Program-made: the position numbers and the translations under genes
The notes under the pieces: model-generated
Database searches by the model: none
What the model was told of the DNA's origin: nothing
Seen by the model: only the letters and a program-made list of their open reading frames with translations
Shown here: piece after piece, positions 50,582 to 58,913 of the stretch
How the letters are laid out: every line of letters begins with the position of its first letter
Position numbering within the stretch: the first letter of the stretch is position 1
Assembly (NCBI GenBank): GCA_035626395.1
Contig: DASPNR010000031.1
Coordinates: forward strand, 434,001 to 498,000
Origin: Candidatus Limnocylindrales bacterium
GTDB taxonomy: Bacteria; Desulfobacterota; Binatia; UBA1149; CAITLU01
Reading direction: 5' to 3'
DNA length: 64,000 nucleotides

Positions 50582-51574
50582 TCAGTTCGACGCGTCAAGG
50601 ACGTAGGCGAAGACGAGCGGCGCCACGATCGTCGCGTCCGACTCGACGATGAAACGCGGCGTGTCAATCGCCAGCTTCTCCCAGGTGATCTTTTCATTGG
50701 GAACGGCGCCGGAGTAGGAGCCGTAGCTCGTCGTCGAGTCACTGATCTGGCAGAAGTAGCCCCACAGCTTGATGTGCTCGAGCTGCAGGTCCTGGCGCAT
50801 CATCGGAACCACGCAGATCGGAAAATCGCCGGCGATGCCGCCGCCGATCTGGAAGAAGCCGATCAGCCGGTCGGGCGTCAGCTTCTGGTACCAGTCGGCC
50901 AGCGACATCATGTACTCGATGCCGCTTCGCACCGTGTGCACGTTCTTGACCGTGCCCCGGATGCAGTGCGAGGCGTAGATGTTGCCGAGCGTGGAGTCCT
51001 CCCAGCCCGGCACGAAGATGGGCAGCTTCTTCTGGCACGCCGCCACCAGCCAGCTGTCGGCGGGATCGATCTGGTAGTGCTTCTGAAGCACGCCGCTGTC
51101 GATGAGGCGGTAGAAGAACTCGTGCGGGAACAGCCGCTCGCCGCGCCTGTCCGCGCCCATCCATTCGTCGAGCACCGCGTCCTCCAGCCGGCGGATCGCC
51201 TCTTCCTCGGGAATGCAGGTGTCGGTGACACGGTTGAGGTGGCGGTCCAGGAGCTCCTGCTCGTCCAGCGGCGAAAGGTCGCGGTAGTGCGGCACGCGCA
51301 CGTAATGATCGTGCGCGACCAGGTTGAACAGGTCCTCTTCGAGGTTGGCGCCCGTGCAGCTGATCGCGTGGATCTTGCCGCGCCGGATCATCTCGGCCAC
51401 CGAGATGCCGAGCTCGGCCGTGCTCATCGCTCCCGCCATCGTCAGCAGCATGTGATTGCCGCCTTCGAGGAAATCGCAGTAGCCCTGCGCCGCATCGACC
51501 AGTGCGGCGGCGTTGAAGTGACGGTAGTGGTGGCGCAGGAAATCGGCGATGCCTTCGGGAGCTTTGTACGGCAT
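50582..51574 (-). CDS. Deoxyhypusine synthase-like protein
   Basis: 330-residue NAD-dependent enzyme of the deoxyhypusine synthase family, which transfers the aminobutyl group of spermidine. In archaea and eukaryotes the acceptor is eIF5A; bacteria lack that protein, and bacterial members may make homospermidine or modify an unknown acceptor. The lysine equivalent to human Lys329 is Lys300 in ITWEKLAID. GNHMLLTMAGAMSTAELG, ISCTGANLEEDLFNL and QIGGGIAGDFPICVVPMM (dinucleotide and substrate region) are clear. ATG 51574 is used; TTG 51610 is an alternative. It is downstream of the epimerase gene by 84 bases. Confidence 0.9.
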   Translation of the reverse strand: MPYKAPEGIADFLRHHYRHFNAAALVDAAQGYCDFLEGGNHMLLTMAGAMSTAELGISVAEMIRRGKIHAISCTGANLEEDLFNLVAHDHYVRVPHYRDLSPLDEQELLDRHLNRVTDTCIPEEEAIRRLEDAVLDEWMGADRRGERLFPHEFFYRLIDSGVLQKHYQIDPADSWLVAACQKKLPIFVPGWEDSTLGNIYASHCIRGTVKNVHTVRSGIEYMMSLADWYQKLTPDRLIGFFQIGGGIAGDFPICVVPMMRQDLQLEHIKLWGYFCQISDSTTSYGSYSGAVPNEKITWEKLAIDTPRFIVESDATIVAPLVFAYVLDASN

Positions 51575-51658
51575 GGCCGGGTATCTGGGACGGACGTTCG
51601 GGTTTTTCAACCGCTGCGGCAGCCGGGGGCGTCGTGTGCCGCCGCGCCGGTCGGTGCC

Positions 51659-52669
51659 TCAGGCTGCGCTGCGACGGTCGAGCCACTGGCGGCGCCACCT
51701 GCAGCTGTCGCCGATGGTCTCGTCGAAAGGACGGAAGACGATGCCGAGCTCGCGTATGGCTCGCGAGGAGTCGAGCATGATCTTCTCGTGCATGGTCCGC
51801 ACCGCCGTGCGCGTGATCAGCACGTCCGAGCCGGTCCAGCGTCCCCATGCCTCGGCGGCCGCCGCATAGGCCAGCAGCGCAAGATGCGGGATGCGGATGC
51901 GCGGCGCGCCGATGCCCGTCGCGCGCTGCAGGGCAGCCAGGATCTCCTGCATCGTCTGGAAGGTTCCTCCCACGATGTATCGCGCACGGTCGGGCGCACG
52001 GCGGCCGGCCTCGATCATTGCGGCGGCCACGTCGCGCGCGTCCACGATCATCGTGCCGCCGTCGATGACGGCGGGGACGCGACCGGCCGTGAACTCGTCG
52101 ATCAGCTGCCCAGCCGCCGTCGGCGCGGCGTCGTAGGGTCCCCAGATCCAGCCGGGCAGCACTTCCACGATGCGAATGCCGGAGGTGCCGTGCCACTGCG
52201 CGAGCGCGGCGTCCGTGCGCAGCTTGCTGCGGAAATAGGCGTTGGCGATCTGGATGGGCAGAGGCGGCGTGTCCTCGTCGCCCGGCGATCCGTCCGCTTT
52301 CTTGCCGATGATGCCGCCTGAGCTGACGTGGACGAACGCTCGCGCGCCGGCGCGGTCGGCGGCCTCCAGGAGCGCCAGCGTTCCTTCATGGTTGATCCTC
52401 TCGAGCGCAGCTTCGTGCTCGCCGCGGCCGAACGCTTCGCGGAAGTAGGCGGCGGTATGAAAGACGACGTCGCAGCCGGCCAGCGCTGCGGCAAAGCCGG
52501 CCACGTCGCGCATGTCGCCGGTCGCAATGGTCGCGCCGGTATCGGCGAGCAGAGCCTGCGCCTTGGCGGCATCACGGGCCAGGCCCGTGACCGGGTGGCC
52601 GGCGGCGAGGAGCGCTCGAACCAGGTTGTTGCCCAGCAGGCCGGTGGCGCCGGTGACGAAGGCTCTCAT
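51659..52669 (-). CDS. NAD-dependent epimerase/dehydratase family protein
   Basis: 336-residue extended SDR. The Rossmann motif is VTGATGLLGNNLVRALLAAG at about 5-24, followed by GDMRD and VFHTAAYFREAF. The catalytic pattern is SSGGIIG and the YFRSK stretch (Tyr at about 149). The form resembles dihydroflavonol-reductase/hopanoid-associated sugar epimerase-like members. Its ATG overlaps the stop of the CAP-domain gene by four bases (ATGA), so translation is coupled. Possible roles are sugar-nucleotide or lipid-ketone reduction; neither can be chosen from sequence. Confidence 0.9.
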   Translation of the reverse strand: MRAFVTGATGLLGNNLVRALLAAGHPVTGLARDAAKAQALLADTGATIATGDMRDVAGFAAALAGCDVVFHTAAYFREAFGRGEHEAALERINHEGTLALLEAADRAGARAFVHVSSGGIIGKKADGSPGDEDTPPLPIQIANAYFRSKLRTDAALAQWHGTSGIRIVEVLPGWIWGPYDAAPTAAGQLIDEFTAGRVPAVIDGGTMIVDARDVAAAMIEAGRRAPDRARYIVGGTFQTMQEILAALQRATGIGAPRIRIPHLALLAYAAAAEAWGRWTGSDVLITRTAVRTMHEKIMLDSSRAIRELGIVFRPFDETIGDSCRWRRQWLDRRSAA

Positions 52670-53271
52670 CTCCCGCGGCTCCAGTATCCGGCCGGGTCCT
52701 CTTCCAGCCCGAGCCACAGCACCGCATAGCCGCCGTGCACGCCGATGCCGACGGCCTTCCAGTCCTCGCCGCGCCAGCGCTTGCGGTTGAGCATCACGTC
52801 GCTGTGCGTGGCGCTGCTCTTCCACACTTTCATGATGGTGCGCGGGCGCGCCGTCGCCGAGGTCCAGTAGCCGATCTCGAAGCCCGATCCTTTGTATGGC
52901 GTAAGTTCACGAGGCTTGTTCCACATGCAGCCGGGGTCGCTATGATCGGGACGGTAGCAGCAGGCGGTCCATGGACCGTGCGACGACCAGCTATGGATGT
53001 TGCACTTGGCGTCGAAGCCATTGCGTTGAAGGTCCGCTGCGTGCATGCGTGCGACCGTGGTCAGCGAGCGCGACAGCGGGACGGCAGGAAGACGATGGTC
53101 GGCACGATAGGCAAGGAACAGCTCATAGAGCTCGCGCTCCTCTTCGCTGGGCGCAGCGCCGGCCGCGGCGCTTTCGGCGCCGGCAGCGGGCACCGCAGCC
53201 GTTCGGACGGTGCCGCAGCCGATGCAGCTTGCGAGCAGGGCCAGGAAAACGGCCCGAGCGAAAATTCTCAC
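52666..53271 (-). CDS. CAP/SCP-domain lipoprotein
   Basis: 201-residue exported protein with a lipoprotein signal ending CIGC. The CAP (cysteine-rich secretory/PR-1) domain covers about residues 50-195, with ARMHAADLQRNGF, NIHSWSSHG and SSATHSDVMLN holding the His cluster. In bacteria such domains are envelope-associated, and some bind lipids or sterols. GTG 53271 is chosen: GGAGGG lies six bases upstream and the signal then has normal length. It is divergent from the penicillin acylase gene (65 bases) and overlaps the epimerase start by four bases. Confidence 0.85.
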   Translation of the reverse strand: MRIFARAVFLALLASCIGCGTVRTAAVPAAGAESAAAGAAPSEEERELYELFLAYRADHRLPAVPLSRSLTTVARMHAADLQRNGFDAKCNIHSWSSHGPWTACCYRPDHSDPGCMWNKPRELTPYKGSGFEIGYWTSATARPRTIMKVWKSSATHSDVMLNRKRWRGEDWKAVGIGVHGGYAVLWLGLEEDPAGYWSRGR

Positions 53272-53336
53272 GCCGTCCCTCCGGCTCCGGGGGCGCACCA
53301 TGCGCACGACGCGATGCGGATGCCAGAGGAGAGGTC

Positions 53337-55742
53337 ATGGCTACGGTAGGCTCGCCGCCCGCCGCTCTTCCGGCCAAGCGCACGGCTCGAATGCTGCGCC
53401 GCCTGCTCGCGTCGCTGGCGCGGCGCAACGAGACGCGCACGTACCCGGCGCTGGAAGCGGCCAACCTTCCGCCGACGCGCGCGCGCCTCGAGATCGTCCG
53501 CGACGGCCGCGGCATTCCCCACATCTATGCCGAGCACGACGCCGACCTGTTCGCCGCGCTCGGCTATCTGCAGGCGGCGGACCGCTTCGTGCAGCTCGAC
53601 ATCATCCGCCACATCGGCGCCGGCCGCGTCTGCGAGCTTGCCGCGGACCTGCCGGCGCCGCGCAAGGACGAATGGTTCGGCGGCAAGCGCCTCTCGGACC
53701 TGGACGCGTTCGTCCGGCCGCTTTCGTTGGTCGAGCGCAGCCGGGAGGACTTCGGCGGCATGGACGAACGGGCACGCGAATGCCTGACCGCGTTCGCTTC
53801 CGGCGTCAACGCCGCGGTGCGCGCAATGGACGGCGTCTATCCCTCCGAATACCTGGCGCTGGCGGCGGTGCGCGAGTGGGAGGCGAGCGATTGTCTCCTG
53901 GCCGCACGCACCAGCGCGCTGCTGGTCAGCATGGTCAACTTCGATTCGGAGCTGACGTTCGATGCGGTGCGCTCGGCGGTCGGCGACGTCGTGGCGCGCA
54001 AGATCTATCCAGACGCGCCGTGGGAAGCGGTGCCGACTACGTACAGCGCTCGCGGCGCGATGCCGCCGGAGACGCCGCTGCATCCGCCGATGGCGGGCAG
54101 CAACAGCTGGGCCGTGGCCTCGGCACGCTCGCGCACGCACGCGCCGCTGCTGGCCAACGATCCGCACGTGCCGGTGCTGCCGCTTCCGACCTACTGGCAT
54201 CACGTCCACATCGAGGGGCCGCGCTTTCGCGCGCAGGGCGGGATGTTTCCCGGCTGCCCCGTGCTCGGCTTCGGGCACAACGGCCACTTCGCCTGGAGCG
54301 TGACCACCGGCTACCGCGACTCGTGGGACTTCTACCGGATCCGGCGCGAGGTTGCCGATCCGACCCGCTACGCGACGATCAACGGACCGGGAGTCATCCA
54401 GCGCCACAGCGAGCCCCTGTCGGTGCGCTTCGGCCGCAGCGGCCGCAGCATCGAATGGGAGAGCTGCGAGCACGGCATCATCCTTCCCGGCTGGAAGCAC
54501 CACGACGGCGCCGACCTCGCCATCCGGCAGGTGCCGTCGGACGCCGGCATGTACTTCGAGGGCCACCTCGCGCTGCTCGCATCGCAGACCGTGGCCGAGC
54601 ATCGCGCCGCGCTCGCGCGCATCCACGAGGGGCCCTTCGACTTCAACCACGTCTACGCGCACCGCGACGGCTTCATCGGGTGGGAGCTGTACGGCCGGCT
54701 GCCGCGGCGCCGCGGCGATGGCCTGTTCGTCCGCGATGCCGACGATCCGGCCGGCGCGTGGGATGGCTACCTCTCGTTTCCGGAGATGCCCAAGATGCTG
54801 GCACCGGCCGCCGGCGTCGTGGCCTCGGCCAACTCGATCGTCAATCCGGCCGATTACAAACGTATTGCCACCAAGGTGCACTTCGAGCCGCGCTACCGTC
54901 AGGCGCGCATCGAAGACCTGCTGGCCCACCGCTCCCAGCACACGATCGACGGATTCGCCGACATGCAGCGCGACGTCGAGGCCGATCATCTGCTGGCGCC
55001 GCGCGCCGGCTTCATCCGCCTGTGCAAGCACGCCGGCAACCCCATTGACGGCGACGCGGCGCAGGCGCTGGACATTCTCGACACCTGGAACGGCGTGTGC
55101 GACCTCGAGACCCGCGGCATGGCCGTCTTCTTCTACGCGCGCAAGGAGATGGCCCGCCTTTGCTTCACGCCGCTGCTCGGCGCCGCGGTCGCCCGGCGCT
55201 ATCTGGCAGGCCGCCGCGTGCTGCCGCGCATGCACGATCTGCTCAGCGACTCGCACGACCCGCTGATCGAGGAGATCGAGCGCGCTGCCGGCGTCACGCT
55301 CTCCGATCTGGCGGTGCGCGCACTGCAGCACGCGGTCGCCAAGGTGCGCGCCGTGTGCGGCAACGATCCGCAGAAATGGTTGTGGGGGCGGATCCAGCGC
55401 GCGCGCCTGGGCGTGCTGCTCAGCGAGCTGCCGCTGTACGGGCGTCGACTGCTCGCGCTGGATGAGCCGTTTCCGGGCGAGGAGTACACGCTCAGCCCGG
55501 CGCGGTGCCTGGACGAGAGGGGCGGGCTGCGGCTGCTGGTCGGCGCCAGCAGCCGCTTTCTGTGCGACTTGTCCAAGCCCGAGGAAGCCTACTTTGCGCA
55601 CAGCAGCGGACCGAGCGCCGACGTCGGCTCGGCCTTCCATGCGAACCTGTCGGGGCCATGGGCGAAGTTCGAGTACTTCCGCTCGTGCCTGTGGAAGCCC
55701 AACGAGGTGCCCGACGTCGTCGAGCGGCTCGTGATCCGCTGA
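53337..55742 (+). CDS. Penicillin acylase family protein (Ntn hydrolase)
   Basis: 801-residue autoprocessing amidase. ARLEIVRDGRGIPHIYAEHD (about 44-63) and LGYLQAADRFVQLDIIRHIG mark the alpha chain. The beta chain should start at Ser255 in AGSNSWAVASARS, which becomes the N-terminal nucleophile after cleavage. GHNGHFAWSVTTGYRDSWDF and the later ASANSIVNPADY carry the usual His and Asn positions. No signal peptide is evident (the start is ATVGSPPAALPAKRTARM), unlike the paralogue at window start and most periplasmic members. AGGAGAGG precedes ATG 53337. Candidate substrates are N-acyl amides or acyl-homoserine lactones; not provable here. Confidence 0.92.
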   Translation: MATVGSPPAALPAKRTARMLRRLLASLARRNETRTYPALEAANLPPTRARLEIVRDGRGIPHIYAEHDADLFAALGYLQAADRFVQLDIIRHIGAGRVCELAADLPAPRKDEWFGGKRLSDLDAFVRPLSLVERSREDFGGMDERARECLTAFASGVNAAVRAMDGVYPSEYLALAAVREWEASDCLLAARTSALLVSMVNFDSELTFDAVRSAVGDVVARKIYPDAPWEAVPTTYSARGAMPPETPLHPPMAGSNSWAVASARSRTHAPLLANDPHVPVLPLPTYWHHVHIEGPRFRAQGGMFPGCPVLGFGHNGHFAWSVTTGYRDSWDFYRIRREVADPTRYATINGPGVIQRHSEPLSVRFGRSGRSIEWESCEHGIILPGWKHHDGADLAIRQVPSDAGMYFEGHLALLASQTVAEHRAALARIHEGPFDFNHVYAHRDGFIGWELYGRLPRRRGDGLFVRDADDPAGAWDGYLSFPEMPKMLAPAAGVVASANSIVNPADYKRIATKVHFEPRYRQARIEDLLAHRSQHTIDGFADMQRDVEADHLLAPRAGFIRLCKHAGNPIDGDAAQALDILDTWNGVCDLETRGMAVFFYARKEMARLCFTPLLGAAVARRYLAGRRVLPRMHDLLSDSHDPLIEEIERAAGVTLSDLAVRALQHAVAKVRAVCGNDPQKWLWGRIQRARLGVLLSELPLYGRRLLALDEPFPGEEYTLSPARCLDERGGLRLLVGASSRFLCDLSKPEEAYFAHSSGPSADVGSAFHANLSGPWAKFEYFRSCLWKPNEVPDVVERLVIR

Positions 55743-55794
55743 CGCACGCGCGCATGTTGCGACCCGGCCGCGGCCGCAATAGGAAGCGCCGCAG

Positions 55795-56655
55795 ATGAAG
55801 CGTGCGACACGCCTGGTCCTGCTCGCCTACGTCGCGGCGCTGATCGTCGCCATCATCGTCGGGCGCGCCCTCTTCCCCGCGCATCCGCTGCTGGTGGCGC
55901 TGGGCGCCGACCTCGCGGCCACGCTGGCGATCTTCGCGTTCAGCATGGCCTTCGACAACTCGAGCTTCTACGACCCGTACTGGAGCGTGGCGCCGCTCCC
56001 GATGGCGCTGTACTGGGGCTTCAGCTCCACAGCCGCGCACGCCAACGGCGCGCGTCAGGACATCGTGATCATCCTGCTGATGTTCTGGGGCGTGCGGCTG
56101 ACCTACAACTGGTACCGCGGCTGGCAGGGCCTCGGCCACGAAGACTGGCGCTACGTCGACATGCGCGCTCGCAGCGGGCGAGGCTATCCGGCCGTCAGTC
56201 TGCTCGCCATTCATCTGTTCCCCACGCTGATCGTGTTCGCCGGACTGCTGCCGGCGTACGCGGCCATGACCTACCCGCTGCCGCTCGGCTGGATCGACGG
56301 GCTCGGCACGGCGATGGCGGCCGGCGCCATCGTCATCGAGACGATGGCGGATGAGCAGCTGCGCAGGTTCCGCGCGGGCGGCGCCGGCGACGGCTCGGCG
56401 ATCCTTTCGCACGGGCTGTGGAGGTATTCGCGGCATCCGAACTACTTCGGCGAGAACCTCTTCTGGTGGGGACTGGCGCTGCTCGGGATCGGCGCGGGCG
56501 CTCCCTGGTGGTGGGCCATCGCCGGCGCCGTCGCCATCACCGTGATGTTCGTGTTCGTCAGCGTGCCGCTGCTCGACCAGCGCATGCGCCGGCGTCCGGG
56601 CTACGAAGACCACATGAAGCGCGTCTCCGCGCTGGTGCCGTGGTTCCCGCGCTGA
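55795..56655 (+). CDS. DUF1295 membrane protein (steroid 5-alpha-reductase/ICMT-like)
   Basis: 286-residue multi-pass protein with about six helices. The family block GVRLTYNWYRGWQGLGHEDW is at about 100-119. The C-terminal LWRYSRHPNYFGENLFWWG (about 208-226) is the cofactor-binding region shared with isoprenylcysteine methyltransferases and sterol reductases. The final PLLDQRMRRRPGYEDHMK fits DUF1295. Reduction of an unsaturated lipid is a family-level guess. AGGAA lies upstream of ATG 55795. It follows the penicillin acylase by 52 bases. Confidence 0.9.
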   Translation: MKRATRLVLLAYVAALIVAIIVGRALFPAHPLLVALGADLAATLAIFAFSMAFDNSSFYDPYWSVAPLPMALYWGFSSTAAHANGARQDIVIILLMFWGVRLTYNWYRGWQGLGHEDWRYVDMRARSGRGYPAVSLLAIHLFPTLIVFAGLLPAYAAMTYPLPLGWIDGLGTAMAAGAIVIETMADEQLRRFRAGGAGDGSAILSHGLWRYSRHPNYFGENLFWWGLALLGIGAGAPWWWAIAGAVAITVMFVFVSVPLLDQRMRRRPGYEDHMKRVSALVPWFPR

Positions 56656-56773
56656 CGTCGCCGCGCGTTTCGACCTCGAGGCCATTGCCACGAGCGTGAC
56701 GGAACATTATCGTCGCCGCGGCGCTGCGTCCCGCACGCAACGCTGAAATCTTGTTCAGGGGGAGACATTTCCA

Positions 56774-57190
56774 ATGCGAATGACGATTGCCGCCGTGGCG
56801 GCCACGATGATGATGGCCGGCGCCGCGCTGGCCGGTCCGCCGCCGACCCTTTACGACCACCTCGAGTGCTTCAAGATGCGCGACACGATCAGCTTCGGCG
56901 CCACCGTCAACCTCGAACCGTCGTTCAACAACCCGGGAATCGTGCTGCAGGAGGGCTGCCGCCTCGCGGTCAAGAGCAAGGAGATCTGCTTCCCGGTGGC
57001 CAAGACCGTGGTGGACAGCGAGGAGCCTACCATTCCGGTGGCCGGACAGGATCTCGCCAACGGCTTCCTGTGCTACTCGGTCAAGTGCCCGTTCGACGGA
57101 GTGCCCGATTTCGAGGTCTCCGATCAGTTCGGCACTCGCACCGTCGGACGACTGAAAACGTCCAAGCTCTGCGTTCCCGCCGACTGGTGA
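56774..57190 (+). CDS. Small secreted cysteine-containing protein (DUF7450-like)
   Basis: 138-residue exported protein with a signal peptide ending AALAG. The mature part has Cys in HLECFKM, EGCRLA, EICFPV, FLCYSV and VKCPF, and ends SDQFGTRTVGRLKTSKLCVP, the pattern of DUF7450 repeats (LC.P and DQFG). These are common in uncultured Deltaproteobacteria/Binatota-like genomes and have no known role. A GGGGGAG ribosome site lies ten bases upstream. The product is probably disulfide-bonded in the periplasm or outside. Confidence 0.75.
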   Translation: MRMTIAAVAATMMMAGAALAGPPPTLYDHLECFKMRDTISFGATVNLEPSFNNPGIVLQEGCRLAVKSKEICFPVAKTVVDSEEPTIPVAGQDLANGFLCYSVKCPFDGVPDFEVSDQFGTRTVGRLKTSKLCVPADW

Positions 57191-57203
57191 GCAGGAGCCG
57201 GGC

Positions 57204-57809
57204 GTGCTGCGCCTCTACGACTTCCTCGATTCCGGCAACGGCTACAAGGTACGTCTTCTGCTGACGCAGCTGGCGATTCCCTACGAGCTGGTCGAGGTCG
57301 ACATATTGTCGGGACAGACGCGCACGCCCGAGTTTCTCGAAAAGAATGCCAACGGCCGCATTCCGCTGCTGGAGCTGGAGGACGGCCGGCGCCTGGCGGA
57401 GTCCAACGCGATCCTCTGCTATCTGGCCGAAGGCACTCCCATGCTGCCGCAGGACCGGTGGCAGCGCGCGCAGGTGCTGCAGTGGATGTTCTTCGAGCAG
57501 TACAGCCACGAGCCCAACATCGCCACCTCGCGCTTCCTGTTGCGACACACGGCACCTGAGGATCTGCGCCGCGCGCTGCTGCCGGCCAAGAAGATCGCCG
57601 GCGAAGCGGCGCTCGGCGTGATGGAGCGCCATCTGGCGGGGCATGCATGGCTGGTGGGCGAGCGTTACGGCGTTGCCGACATCGCGCTCTACGCCTACAC
57701 GCACGTGGCCGGCGAGGGCGGCTTCGATCTGGCGCCCTATCCGGCGGTGCGCGCGTGGCTCGACCGCGTGCGCGGCCAGCCCGGCCACAAGCCGATCACC
57801 TCGAGGTGA
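57204..57809 (+). CDS. Glutathione S-transferase
   Basis: 201-residue GST with the thioredoxin-like N-terminal domain (LYDFLDSGNGYKVRLLLTQL) and an all-helical C-terminal domain. NGRIPLLELEDGRRLAESNA at about 49-68 has the cis-Pro and the ES pair that hold glutathione. The N-terminal Ser/Gly in SGNGYK takes the place of the catalytic Cys/Ser/Tyr. GTG 57204 follows CAGGAG by six bases. Conjugates electrophiles or isomerises substrates; the specific class is not resolved. Confidence 0.9.
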   Translation: MLRLYDFLDSGNGYKVRLLLTQLAIPYELVEVDILSGQTRTPEFLEKNANGRIPLLELEDGRRLAESNAILCYLAEGTPMLPQDRWQRAQVLQWMFFEQYSHEPNIATSRFLLRHTAPEDLRRALLPAKKIAGEAALGVMERHLAGHAWLVGERYGVADIALYAYTHVAGEGGFDLAPYPAVRAWLDRVRGQPGHKPITSR

Positions 57810-57854
57810 TGCGCGCGGCGTGCCTCGCCAAGGCCACCGGCTGTGCTAGTGTGG

Positions 57855-57892
57855 CCCTGCCGGCAACGAGCGCCGGCAGGGAGAATGGCGTG
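57855..57892 (+). promoter_or_regulatory. Hairpin that can cover the ribosome site of the DUF4404 gene
   Basis: CCCTGCCGGC (57855-57864) is the exact reverse complement of GCCGGCAGGG (57872-57881), with a seven-base loop. The last bases of the right arm are part of the AGGGAGA ribosome site for the GTG at 57890. Folding would hide it, so this may be a translational switch. Confidence 0.5.
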
Positions 57893-58150
57893 TCCCATCC
57901 AGAGCTCAATGAGCGTCTCCAGGAGCTGCACCGTGAGCTTCACGGCCTGCAGGAGCTCGACGATCCCGAATCCCAGCGCCTGCTTGCCGAGCTCCGGCGC
58001 GACATCGAAGCGGTGCTGGCGCGCAGCGAGCACGAAGAAGGTCTTGCCGACCGCCTGAACGACATGGTCGAGCGATTCGAGCGGACCCATCCCACGCTGG
58101 CCAGCGCCATGGGCGCCGTGGCCGACCAGCTGGCGCGCATGGGAATCTGA
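57890..58150 (+). CDS. DUF4404 family small helical protein
   Basis: 86-residue protein, almost all helix, with ELNERLQELHRELHGLQELD at the start and RFERTHPTLASAMGAVADQL near the end, a typical DUF4404 pattern; function unknown. GTG 57890 has AGGGAGA six bases upstream, partly inside a hairpin. It lies between a GST and a DUF4126 gene (19 bases to the latter) on the same strand. Confidence 0.8.
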   Translation: MSHPELNERLQELHRELHGLQELDDPESQRLLAELRRDIEAVLARSEHEEGLADRLNDMVERFERTHPTLASAMGAVADQLARMGI

Positions 58151-58169
58151 TCGCGCGCGTCTAGCCGGC

Positions 58170-58838
58170 ATGGAGCATCTGGCCGAAGTCACTCGAACCA
58201 TCGCACTGACGATGGGCGTGGCCTGGGCGGCAGGGCTCAACCTCTACGCCGCCATCCTGGTCCTCGGCGTGCTTGGCGCCTCCGGCAGCATGGACCTGCC
58301 GGCAGGCCTCGAGATCGTCGCCCATCCGCTCGTGATCTTCGCGGCCGCCCTGATGTACGTCGTCGAGTTCGTTGCCGACAAGGTTCCAGGCGTCGACACC
58401 GCCTGGGACGGAATTCACACGTTCGTGCGCATTCCTGCCGGCGCGCTGCTGGCGGCCGAGGCGGTCGGCAACGTCGATCCGGCCGTCTCGATGGCGGCCG
58501 CACTGCTCGGCGGCGCGGTCTCGGCCACCACGCACGCAGCCAAGGCCGGCACGCGCGTGCTCGTGAACACCTCGCCCGAGCCCTTCAGCAACGGCATCGT
58601 CTCCATCGCCGAGAATGCCGCGGTCTTCGGCGGCCTGTATCTGGCCACCACGTATCCGATCGCGTTCCTGGTGCTGTTCGTCGCGATGTGCGCGTTCGCG
58701 GCCTGGTTCCTGCCCAGGCTCTGGCGCGGCGTCGTGACCGCCTTCCGGCGCCTGGGCTCGCTGCTGCGCGGACAAAGGATGGCAACGGCCGGCGCTCCCA
58801 CGAGCATCGTGGACGAGGATCAGAGGCCTACGGTCTGA
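58170..58838 (+). CDS. DUF4126 membrane protein
   Basis: 222-residue integral membrane protein. The N-terminal AWAAGLNLYAAILVLGVLG and the VVEFVADKVPGVDTAWDGIH segment (about 65-84) match DUF4126. About five helices follow and a hydrophilic C-terminal tail. No function is known for the family. It ends a short plus-strand run with GST and DUF4404; the next gene is convergent. Confidence 0.85.
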   Translation: MEHLAEVTRTIALTMGVAWAAGLNLYAAILVLGVLGASGSMDLPAGLEIVAHPLVIFAAALMYVVEFVADKVPGVDTAWDGIHTFVRIPAGALLAAEAVGNVDPAVSMAAALLGGAVSATTHAAKAGTRVLVNTSPEPFSNGIVSIAENAAVFGGLYLATTYPIAFLVLFVAMCAFAAWFLPRLWRGVVTAFRRLGSLLRGQRMATAGAPTSIVDEDQRPTV

Positions 58839-58913
58839 CGGACCGGTTTCGCGTCGCGGCGCTTTCGGCGGCCGCCGCTGTCGTACGGACGTGGAAGGCG
58901 CAGGCAGCTCGGC

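Noticed and set aside
53268..55640. 790-residue minus-strand open frame
   Set aside because: Antisense shadow of the penicillin acylase gene, with no recognisable motifs.
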